Assembly (NCBI RefSeq): GCF_012489685.1
Contig: NC_080042.1
Location: forward strand, 20,598,150 to 20,662,149
From: Lotus japonicus
Taxonomy: Eukaryota > Streptophyta > Magnoliopsida > Fabales > Fabaceae
Direction of reading: 5' to 3'
DNA: 64,000 nucleotides
A program made the position numbers and the translations under genes. The notes under the pieces were generated by a model. That model saw nothing but the letters and a program-made list of their open reading frames with translations, did not search any database and was not told the DNA's origin. Shown here in pieces: positions 46,132-56,230 of the stretch. The stretch's first letter is position 1; each line of letters starts with the position of its first letter.

Positions 46132-46498
46132 GCGGTTTCGAAAAAGCAGAGAGAGCGAGAGTAAAAACCGGAAGTGAAAGAGATCGTGTGTGTATAGTGG
46201 GTTTTATCAAATAACCGTTGTTGATTCAAAAAGCACTTTAAGATCAACGGTTGAAAATTAAAGATAGATAGTAACAGTAAAATACACAAATCACACACAG
46301 GAGAGAAGCATATCTACACGCAATCATAACAGACTGTCACACGGGCACAAGGAACTATGCATCAGAAATACTGACACACGTGTTGTTGTCTCAGCTTCAG
46401 AGTCAGTACCAGTGGGTACACACACTCTGATTGAGTTACCTTCTGGACTAGACATCTTCTGATCAAGAAGTATCATAGTCAGAGGTTCTGATCCATCT

Positions 46499-49400
46499 TC
46501 ACTCTGGACAAAAGTCCATGTTCAGATTTTTCAGAATAAAATTAAATATATCCTCTGCTAAGGGCTTTGTAAAGCTATCTGCCCATTGATGGTCAGTATC
46601 AACAAACTTCAGAAGAAGTACGCCCTTCTGCACATAATCTCTAATAAAGTGATACTTTACCTCAATGTGCTTTGCCCTTGAATGCAGGATAGGATTCTTA
46701 CTCAATGAGATTGCAGCAGTGTTATCACAATAGATTGGGATATTGCTCTCAAGGATCTGATAATCCTCCAGCTGATGTTTCATCCAGAGCATCTGAGTGC
46801 TGCATATTGCTGCTGAGATATATTCTGCCTCTGCAGTTGATAGTGCAATGGTTGATTGCCTCTTGCTTGCCCATGAGACTAGATTGCTTCCCAGAAATTG
46901 ACAATTTCCGGAAGTACTTTTTCTCTCTGTTCTATCTCCAGCATAATCAGCATCACAGTAACCTGAAAGCTTATACTCTGATGTTTTCTTATACATCAAG
47001 CCAAGGTTAGTGGTGCCTTTCAGATACCTTAGGATCCTCTTAACAGCAGTTAAGTGGGTTTCCCTTGGATCTGATTGGAAACGAGCACATAAATGAACAC
47101 TAAATAGTATGTCTGGCCTAGATGCAGTTAAGTATAGAAGTGAACCTATCATGCCACGATAGAGCTTCTGACATACTTTACCACTTTTATCTTCTTTCTC
47201 CAGAATGCATGTAGGATGCATTGGAGTCTTGGCCACTGTAGATTCCAGCATATTGAACTTCTTCAGAAGTTCTTTAGTGTACTTGCTCTGATGGATATAT
47301 GTTCCTTCTGGTGTTTGATCAACTTGTATTCCCAGAAAGTACTTTAATTCTCCCATCATACTCATCTCAAATTCAGCCTGCATCATCTCAGAAAATTCTT
47401 TGCATAGAGATTGATTAGCAGAACCAAATATAATATCATCAACATAAATTTGCACAATTAAGATATCATCTTTATAAGTCTTGCAAAAAAGAGTTGTATC
47501 TACTTTACCCCTTACAAACTCATTCTCCAGAAGAAATGAGCTAAGTCTCTCATACCATGCTCTGGGAGCTTGCTTCAGACCGTAGAGTGATTTCTTCAAT
47601 TTGAACACATGGTCTGGTTTCTTCTCATCTTCAAAACCTGGGGGTTGATGAACATAGACTTCCTCTGAGATATAACCATTTAGGAAGGCACTCTTTACGT
47701 CCATCTGATGTAGAACTATGTTGTGATTTACTGAGAAAGAGATCATTAGTCTGATTGCCTCCAGTCTTGCTACTGGAGCAAATGTTTCAGTGTAGTCTAT
47801 TCCTTCCTGCTGGCTGTAGCCTTGAGCAACTAGCCTTGCCTTGTTTCTGACTACATCTCCTTTCTCATTCAGCTTGTTTCTGAATACCCATTTCGTTCCA
47901 ATAACATGGACATTCTCAGGTTTCTTCACTAAGCTCCAAACATCATTCTTGGAGAATTGATTCAATTCTTCTTCCATGGCCAGAATCCAATCCTTGTCCT
48001 GAAGAGCTTCATCTATGGACTTGGGTTCAATTAAGGACACCAATCCTTTCAGACTGAGCAAGGTCTCTTCAGAAGGTCTGAAGGCAGATCTGGTTCTGAC
48101 TGGTTCGTCTTTGTTGCCCAGAATCAATTCTTTAGGGTGAGCTGCAGTGATTCTGCTCTTCTTCAGAGTTTGTGAGTTAGAGGGACCAGCTTCTTCCTCT
48201 GGTTCATCGTCCTCTGGCTCATCTTCCTATGGAGCTTTGCCTTTGTCAGAAACATTAATGCTTAAATCTGCAAACTTTTCAATTAGCTTTGACTGGTCAG
48301 AGTCAAGCTTATCATCAAATCTAACATGAATAGATTCTTCAATAGTCTTAGCATCAGTATTATAAAATCTAAAACCTTTAGATCTCTCAGAGTAACCGAG
48401 TAATAGACACTTAGAAGACTTAGCATCAAATTTATGCAATCTATCCTTAGTATTGAGAACATAACAAACACAGCCAAAAGGATGAAAATAAGAAATGTTG
48501 GGTTTTATGTTCTTCCACAATTCATAAGGAGTCTTATTCAGAATTGGTCTCACAGAGATTTTGTTCTGAATGTAACATGCTGTATTTACTGCCTCTGCCC
48601 AAAAGTGCTTAGCCATGCCAGTTTCTTGGAGCATGGTTCTAGCCATCTCCTGAAGAGTTCTGTTCTTCCTCTCAACAACACCATTTTGTTGAGGAGTTCT
48701 GGGACAAGAGAAATCATGTGCAATTCCATAGGAATCAAACAGACTCTCAAACTTGTCATTCTCAAACTCTCCACCATGGTCACTTCTGACACGCACAATC
48801 CTACAAGCCTTCTCGTTTTGCACTTGAGCAATGAAGGTAGAGAACACAGCATGAGACTCATCCTTGCGGGTTAGAAACTTTACCCATGTCCAGCGGCTAT
48901 AGTCATCAACGATAACCATCCCATATCTCTTGCCACCTATAGACTCAGTTTTCACTGGTCCAAAAAGGTCGATATGCAGAAGTTCCAACGGCCTTGAGGT
49001 TGAGACAACATTCTTTGCCTTGAAAGGGACTTTTGTGAATTTGCCTTTCTGACATGCTTCACAAAGAGCGTCTGAAGCGAACTTCAGATTGGGTAAGCCC
49101 CTGACAAGGTTTAGCTTGCTCAGCTGAGAAATCTTTCTCATACTGGCATGCCCTAACCGTCTATGCCATACCCACTGCTCTTCATTAACAGACAGAAGGC
49201 ACTTCACATTCTGAGCCTCCAACTCAGATAATCTGATCTTATAGATGTTGTTCTTCCTCTTGCTGTTAAACAGAACCGAGCCATCGATCTGACTTACAGC
49301 CCGGCAGGACTTTTGATTGAATATAACATCATAACCCTTGTCAGCTAATTGACTTATAGACAATAAGTTATGTGTTAAGCCGTCTACCAATAACACATTA

Positions 49401-49603
49401 TCAATGCATGGACTACTATCTACACAAATAGTACCAGTACCAACAATTTTACCCTTTTCATTTCCTCCAAAGCCAACTTCGCCTCCAGGCTTAAGTTTCA
49501 GCTCTCGGAACATACGCCTTTCTCCCGTCATGTGACGCGAGCATCCACTGTCCAGATACCATGATTGGTGTTTCAGTGGAGCTATCAAGGATATCTGCAA
49601 CAT
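46499..49603 (-). pseudogene. Sirevirus Pol, copy B (same lesion: in-frame UAG at 48227)
   Basis: Has the same domains and residues as copy A. The integrase part covers 48227-49603, and the RT/RNase H part 46499-48127. The 33 codons between (48128-48226) are open and in frame, so only TAG at 48227-48229 interrupts. The protease-to-integrase frame is +1 relative to gag. As the two copies agree base for base here, they are probably the same locus read twice. Confidence 0.9.
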
Positions 49604-51401
49604 AGATAATCTTGTCCTTAGGTACCCACTTTCTGGGTCCTCTCTTGTTAGTTACCCCAGAGGTTCTGATCACCTTGGGTGTCTCAACATGATATTTTAA
49701 AGGAATATTTGCATGATATTTAGTCATAGAGAAAGATCCCTTTTTAAGAGGGTTTTTAGCAACTTTAGCAGGTACAGGATCAGGCAATATGGTACCAGAG
49801 GGAACAAAGCATTCATACAAGGATTTAGCTTTAGACACAGAGGGCTCATTTCTAATTGGTTTAGAATAGCCAATGCCATGCATTCCATTTCTGCTTACGC
49901 CATAGATCATTGAAGCCATTAAGCTTCTATCCACGCTTTTAGCTAGGAATCTTTGAAAAGACTTTTCATACTTAGATTCATTTCTACAATCAGAGGCATC
50001 ACATGCAAAAATTTCTTCTAACTTAGCAATTTGGTTCTTAAGCACAGAGTTAGAATTGATCAAGGCATGATTATCATTTTTCAAATCAGAAATAATTTTC
50101 TCATGTTCAGAAGGAGTCTTGGAAACAGCAGATAAGTTCTTTTTCAGCTTCTTATGCTTAGACAATAAGGAGTTATACTTATCCATAATATCAGACAATG
50201 CATGTTTCAGTTCAGAGGTAGAGAAAGAAGCGAATACCTCATTTTCATCGTCTGAGTTAGGATCTCCTTCTGATTCTGAGTCAGAGTCAACAGCTCCCTT
50301 TGACTCTGCTTCCTTGTCTTTGACAATAGCCATGAGTCCTTGGACTTCACCATCAGAGTCAACATCCTCTGACTCTGATTCATCAAATGTCACCATCAGA
50401 CTCTTCTTCGTCTTGAAGTGCTTCTTTGGCTTCTTGTCCTTCTTCAACTTTGGACAGTCACTTTTGTAGTGCCCTGATTCTTTGCACTCGAAGCATGTGA
50501 CTTCCTTAATTGAGGACTTCTTCTGGCCTGAGGATTCAGACTTTCCTTTTGCCTTTCCAGAGCCTTTGTACTTGCTCTGCCTGTGCTTCCAGATTCGGTT
50601 GAGTCTCTTGGAGATCAGAGTCAGCTCATCTTCATCAGAATCTTCTGATGCTTCTTCAAATTCCTCTTCTTCAGCTTGAAGAGCTTTTGACTTCTCAACC
50701 TTAGCCTTTTCAGATTTGGATTTCAAGGCTATGGACTTTTTCCTCAGATCTTGCATCTCTGAGCGCTTCAGCTCATGGCATTTCAAAATGCTGATGAGTT
50801 CTTCTAAACTCATATTCTCAACGTCTCTCGTGAGCTCTATTGAAGTCACCAAAGGCATCCAACTTTCAGGAAGACACCTGATGACCCTTATGACATGATC
50901 TTTTGTTGTGTAGCTCTTGTTGAGAGGTCGTATGCCAGCTACAAGCAACTGAAATCTGGAGAACATTTCTTCAATGGACTCATTTGGCTCCATGATGAAG
51001 GATTCATACTTTTGGATCAAAGACAGTGCCTTTGATTCTTTGACTTTCTTGTTTCCTTCATGAGACATCTTCAGAGATTCGAAAATGCCTTTAGCAAACT
51101 CACGATCTGTAATCTTCTGGTACTCTTCATAGGAAATAGCACTTAGAAGAATTGATCTTGCTTTGTGATGTTGTGAGTACAACTTCTTTTGATCTGCAGT
51201 CATCTCTGACCTTGGGATCTTCTTGCCATCTGCATCAACTGGACGCTCGTAGCCATCCACAATAATATCCCAGAGATCTGCATCGAAACCCAGAAAGAAA
51301 CTTTCCAGTCTATCTTTCCAATATTCGAACCTTTGACCGTCGAACATAGGAGGCTTTGCATTGTAACCATCTCTTTGAGTTTCACTGGTGGTGGCAGCCA
51401 T
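49491..51401 (-). CDS. Sirevirus Gag (636 aa)
   Basis: Starts ATG 51401, 73 bp inside the 5' LTR, as expected. The N-terminal Gag domain shows PMFDGQRFEYWKDRLESFF, then ALSLIQKYESFIMEPNESI and LVAGIRPLNKSYTTKDHV. The CCHC knuckle CFECKESGHYKSDCPKLK is at about residues 302-315, followed by Asp/Ser/Glu-rich acidic stretches and a coiled coil (KYNSLLSKHKKLKKNL, LKNDNHALINSNSVLKNQIAKLEEI). Long Gag with coiled coil is typical of Sireviruses. The last 37 or so residues overlap the protease frame, and the real gag-pol join is frameshifted there. Gag acts in the cytoplasm to package the element RNA. Confidence 0.9.
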   Translation of the reverse strand: MAATTSETQRDGYNAKPPMFDGQRFEYWKDRLESFFLGFDADLWDIIVDGYERPVDADGKKIPRSEMTADQKKLYSQHHKARSILLSAISYEEYQKITDREFAKGIFESLKMSHEGNKKVKESKALSLIQKYESFIMEPNESIEEMFSRFQLLVAGIRPLNKSYTTKDHVIRVIRCLPESWMPLVTSIELTRDVENMSLEELISILKCHELKRSEMQDLRKKSIALKSKSEKAKVEKSKALQAEEEEFEEASEDSDEDELTLISKRLNRIWKHRQSKYKGSGKAKGKSESSGQKKSSIKEVTCFECKESGHYKSDCPKLKKDKKPKKHFKTKKSLMVTFDESESEDVDSDGEVQGLMAIVKDKEAESKGAVDSDSESEGDPNSDDENEVFASFSTSELKHALSDIMDKYNSLLSKHKKLKKNLSAVSKTPSEHEKIISDLKNDNHALINSNSVLKNQIAKLEEIFACDASDCRNESKYEKSFQRFLAKSVDRSLMASMIYGVSRNGMHGIGYSKPIRNEPSVSKAKSLYECFVPSGTILPDPVPAKVAKNPLKKGSFSMTKYHANIPLKYHVETPKVIRTSGVTNKRGPRKWVPKDKIIYVADILDSSTETPIMVSGQWMLASHDGRKAYVPRAET

Positions 51402-51459
51402 TGTTTTTCACACCGGCCCGGATCACTGAACACTGTTAGGTGTGGTAATCAGAACTTGC

Positions 51460-51471
51460 GCTCTGATACCA
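51460..51471 (-). other. Primer-binding site (initiator Met tRNA type)
   Basis: TGGTATCAGAGC on the minus strand, just inside the 5' LTR, is the standard copia primer site for minus-strand DNA synthesis. Confidence 0.9.
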
Positions 51472-51473
51472 AT

Positions 51474-52679
51474 TGAAGGTATGAAAAACGGTAGAAAGGG
51501 GGGGTTTGAATAACGTTTTCAGTATAAAACTTCCACCTTAAAGATTTTGACAAATCTTTCGAGAACTTAAGTGCTACAGATAAGAGATAGAAAAGCACAC
51601 AAGGATTTTATCCTGGTTCACTTGATAAATCACTCAAGCTACTCCAGTCCACCCGTTAAGGTGATTTCTTCCTTCTTAGAATGAAGGCAATCCACTAATC
51701 AGGTAAGAGTTACAACTGCACTTGAAACCTACAAGTGACTAACAATTACACTGACTTAGCTCACACTAAGATTCACTCTCTTAGTCTTCTCTAGGATCCG
51801 ATCAACCTTGATCTCCTAAAGGAACTAAACAAACTGTTTATCAAAGAATTGTTTACAAGAGATTTGCTTCTAAAAAGCTAATAGTAAACTCAATGAATTT
51901 CAGATGAAAGAAAACTTAGAATATTTTGAATATGTCTTGCGTATGTGAATGCTTCTTGCCGTTTCTTTCAGTCTTCAGCCTCTTTATATACTCCAAGGAT
52001 TAGGGTTGAGCGATGCATGGGAAATGCTACCGTTGGAGGGCAGTTCTGGAAAATCCAGCTTCTGCTGTGGCTGAGAACGTTAGGTAGGTCGTCAGGAAGG
52101 TACAGTAGCTTTTGTACTTGGATAGCGACGCGACCTTTAAACCTAGGAGACTTCTGATCAGGGGAATGCTTCATATTGGAACTTGTGAAGCCGGTTGATC
52201 AGAGTCAGAGGGAAAGCACAGATCCTCTGACCATTGTATCTTCTGATTCTGAACTCAGAGGGAAGAACATGGCCTTCAGAGTTTCTTGCTTCTGGACTTC
52301 AGAGTTTCCACTATTCAGCTTCTGGATCTTCAGAGTCTTCTACACCATCAGAATATCTGAGCCTTCAGTGTTTCTTGGTTATCAGACTTTTTGGATCTTC
52401 AGAGCTTCTAGTGACTGAGTCCACATCAGAGTTTGTATAACTTCAGAACTTCTGAAGCTTTTCCACTGTTCATACTGAACATGGTGAATGCGAAAGCGTT
52501 GCTTGGGTCACTCTTTATACACAGTGCTTCTGATTTGTGTGAGATTGAGTTGAGGTCAGAGCCTGTAAACAGCACACTCAGAAAAACACGTTAGAGTACC
52601 ACAATTGTTCATATCAAAAGGTTAACTTGTAATCATCAAAACATAGAGTTGTACTACTAGATCAAAACTTGATCTTACA
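51474..52679 (-). repeat. 5' LTR of the young Sirevirus
   Basis: 1206 bp. TATATAAA (minus) at 51983-51990. Followed, in element orientation, after two bases by the tRNA primer site. Confidence 0.93.
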
Positions 52680-52684
52680 GAAGA

Positions 52685-53685
52685 AGCCACCACCTTGCAC
52701 CCTAGTAGCCGCCGCCGGCCACCACGTGAGAGAGAGAGAGAGGGACGCGTGATTGGTAGAGAAAGAGGAGAGGCTTGGACAGCAAGGGATAGCCTTCTTC
52801 ACACTTCATCTTTCACTTTCTTTTCATACCAAAGACTCAAGGTAAGGGCTGGTTTAGGAAAAGGGTAGAAGTGTATGTTTTTGCCATGAAAATCTTTGAG
52901 AAAGGTTGTGATTTTTCATGTGTTTGCATGAGTTTTGTGAATATGCTTGTTGCTATACCCTTATGCCATGGTAACCATGAATCGTAATCCTTATTTAGTA
53001 TACTTTTATGGTCCTATGATCATATGTGTAAAACCCATGATGATTTGCTATTCTTGGCTTGATTTCGCATGTTTGAACATGAAAGTTGATGTATGATCAA
53101 TGATGACCCGGGATTAAATGCTATTTTTCTATATAATTTTCATGCATTTTAATATATTATTTAAGATATTTTTAGTCATTTTAGGTCACTTTAGGATTAT
53201 TCCATGCATTTTATTATTTTTATGTGTTTTTAGTATTTTCTATAATTTTTATGATTTTTATTTATATTTTATTAGGATTCTCGGATTAATAAAGAGGAGC
53301 TGATCTGGCGCTGATAATCCATGGAAATTACCATGCACGCACAAGAAATCTAACAGCTTCTGTGTCCATCCCTGCCATGTGGGGCGATCAGGAGAGAGCC
53401 CCACCATAAGGCCGTAGTCCGCGACACGTTGGATCTCACACTTAAAGTTTAGCCCAACCACTAGCTGACACGTGGAAGGAGCATTAAATCAACTTTTCCA
53501 ATGGCCTGACAGAGATTGGACGGAGGGGTTGGAAAATAATAACATATATTAGGTTTTTCTTGGGCTTAGGAAAAAAGGAGATTGAATAGGAGATATAGGT
53601 TTTAGAGAGATATATATTGGCATGATGTGAATGTGAGGAAGGGAACGACGACAGCACTAGGTTATACTATATTTCATAGGTTTCC
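52685..53685 (+). repeat. Gypsy-like fragment, right part, host of the young Sirevirus
   Basis: Begins with a GA-rich leader (agagagagagagaggg) and a splice-donor-like 'ctcaaggtaagg' near 52830-52842. An AT-rich tract containing 'gatgacccgggatt' follows (53103-53116), then unclassified DNA to the junction with decayed Sirevirus pol at about 53686. No coding domains. The extent is uncertain. Confidence 0.4.
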
Positions 53686-56230
53686 TAGGTTAATGGAACC
53701 TTTCAGATATTTGAGAATTCTCTTAACAACAGTTAAGTTAGTTTCTCTAGGATCTGATTGGAAACGAGCACATAAATGCACACTAAACAGAATATCTGGC
53801 CTAGATGCAGTCAGATAGAGAAGAGAGTCTATCATACCACGATAGAGCTTCTGACAAACCTTTGAGCTTATGTCTTTTTTCTCCAAAATGCATGTAACGT
53901 GCATTGGTGTCTTGGTTGGAGTACATTCTAACATGTTGAACTTCTTCAGAAGTTCTTTAGTATATTTGCTTTGATGAATGTTCCCAGAAAATATTTGAGT
54001 TCTCCCATCATACACATTTCAAATTCAGCCTGCATTAACTTAGAAAATTCCTTGCAAAGAGAGGGTTTAGCAGAGTCAAATATAATATCATCAACATAAA
54101 TTTGCACAATCAGAATATCATCTTTGTAAGATTTGCAAATGAGAGTTGTATCAACTTTACCCCTTACAAACTCATTCTTCAGGAGAAATGAGCTAAGTCT
54201 CTCATACCAAGCTCTTGGACCTTGCTTTAGTCCATAGAGAGATTTCTTTAGCTTGAAGACATGGTCAGGATGTTTAGCATCTTCAAACCTAGGTGGTTGA
54301 TGAACATACACTTCTTCAGAAATATATCTGTTGAGGAATGCGCTCTTAACATCCATTTGGTGAAGAACAATGTTATGATTCACAGAGAATGAAATCAATA
54401 ACCTTATAGCTTCTAACCTTGCTACTGGAGAAAAAATTTATGTGTAATCTATGCCTTCTTGTTGATTGTAGCCTTGTGCAACAAGTCTTGCCTTGTTTCT
54501 GACAACGTCTCCTTTCTCATTGAGTTTGTTTCTTAACACCCACTTGGTTTCAATGACGTGAACATCTTTGGGTTTCTAAAAGCTGATCTGGTTCTGACTG
54601 GTTCATCTTTATTTCCCAGAATCAATTCTTCATGATGAAAAGCTATCACTCTACTTTTCTTCTGACGAGTTGGGTCAGAAGTTGTAACAACATCTTCTGA
54701 TGTAGTTGCTTCTGGTTCAGTAGCTTCTGAATCCTTAATTTCTGAATTTTGGTCTTTATCTGAAATGGTAATGCTCATATCTACAAACTTTTCAGCTAGC
54801 TTTGACTTGTCAGAGTCAAGCTTATCATCAAATCTAACATGAATAGATTCTTCAATAGTACCAGATTCAATATTATAAATTCTATAACCCTTAGAGCGTT
54901 CAGAATATCCTAGCAGATAACATTTCAAAGACTTAGAATCGAATTTATGCAATATATCCTTAGTATTCAACATATAACAAACACAACCAAAAGGATGAAA
55001 GTAAGAAATGTTGGGCTTTGTATTCTTCCACAATTCATAAGGAGTCTTATTCAGAATTGGTCTTATAGAGATTATGTTCTGAATATAACACGTTGTGTTT
55101 ACTGCCTCGGCCCAGAAGTGCTTTGTCATGTCAGTTTCTTGGATCATGGTTCTAACCATCTCTTGAAGGGTCCTATTCTTTCTTTCCACTGCTCCATTCT
55201 GCTGAGAAGTTCTGGGACAAGAGAAATCATGAGATATACCGTAGGTATCAAAGAGGTTCTCAAAGTCCTCATTCTCAAATTCTCCACCATGATCACTTCT
55301 GCCACGGACAATCTTGCAACCCTTCTCATTTTGCATTTGGGCAACAAAGGTAGAGAACACAGAATGCGACTCATCTTTGCGTCTTAAGAATTTTACCCCC
55401 ATGTCCAGCGGCTATAGTCGTCAACGATGACCATCCCATATTTCTTGCCACCTATAGACTTAGTTTTCACCGGTCCAAGTAGGTCAATATGCAGAAGTTC
55501 CAACGACCTTGAGGTGGAAACAACATTATTTTCCTTAAACGAGACTTTTGTAAATTTTCCTTTCTGACATGCTTCACAAAGAGCATCTGAAGAATACTTC
55601 AGAGTGGGTAAGCCCGTGACAAGGTCAAGCTTACTTAGCTGAGAAATCTTTCTCATACTAGCATGCCCTAACCGTCTATGCCATACCCATTGCTCCTCAT
55701 TAACGAAAAGAAGACACTTTACTTTCTGAGTTTCCAACTCAGATAATCTGATCTTATAGATGTTGTTCCGCCTCTTGCTGTTAAACAGAACAAAGCCATC
55801 AATCTGACTTACAGCCCTACAAGACTTTTGATTGAAAATAATGTCATAACCCCTGTCAGCTAATTGACTTATTGACAATAAATTATGCATTAAACCATCA
55901 ACTAATAGAATATTATCAATGCATGGACTCTTACCAACACCTATGGTTCCAGAACCAACGATCTTACCCTTCTCGTTGCCTCCAAAACCAACTTCATCTT
56001 ATCTCTTGGAATCTTCACACCATCAGCATCAACTGGGCATGTGTAGCCATCGACAACATGATCCCAGAGATTTGCATCAAATCCAAGAAAGAAACTTTCG
56101 ATTCTATCTTTCCAGTAATCAAACTTTTCTCCATCAAAGATAGGTGGTTGATCACTGTAGTGATCTTTCTGAGTTTCAATGGTGGTGGTCGCCATTTGAG
56201 TTTTTCACACCGGCCCGGATCTCTGAACAT
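53686..56230 (-). pseudogene. Decayed Sirevirus gag-pol (internal deletions, several stops)
   Basis: Pieces in order along the minus strand: Gag N-terminus (56195-55975); a deletion joining directly to the segment before pre-integrase (about 55975), removing most of Gag and the protease; pre-integrase and integrase (55890-54780) with WHRRLGHASMRK and SDHGGEFENEDF and a break near 55395; RT (54570-53946) with YVDDIIFDS; and part of RNase H up to 53690. RT is broken by stops and deletions near 54435-54575 and 53985. Divergence from the young element is moderate. The primer site is also deleted. Confidence 0.88.

Larger units (their letters stand above)
34578..52679 (-). mobile_element. Young Sirevirus (Ty1/copia) element, probably about 12.1 kb in reality
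   Basis: The LTRs at 34578-35788 and 51474-52679 carry TG…CA ends and are flanked by an exact 5-bp duplication gaaga (34573-34577 and 52680-52684). The LTRs differ by about ten substitutions plus a G-run length change (12 versus 7), under 1% divergence. The initiator-Met PBS TGGTATCAGAGC is at 51460-51471 (minus) and the polypurine tract aaaaaggggg at 35793-35802 (minus). The order along the minus strand is gag, protease, integrase, RT, RNase H, envelope-like ORF, antisense unit, 3' LTR. An internal stretch appears twice around a 100-N gap (45082-45181), which I believe is an assembly error. Confidence 0.95.

Noticed and set aside
39165..51098. A genuine tandem duplication of the Sirevirus interior
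   Set aside because: Identity is complete away from the N gap, errors cluster at the gap, and no LTR lies between the units.
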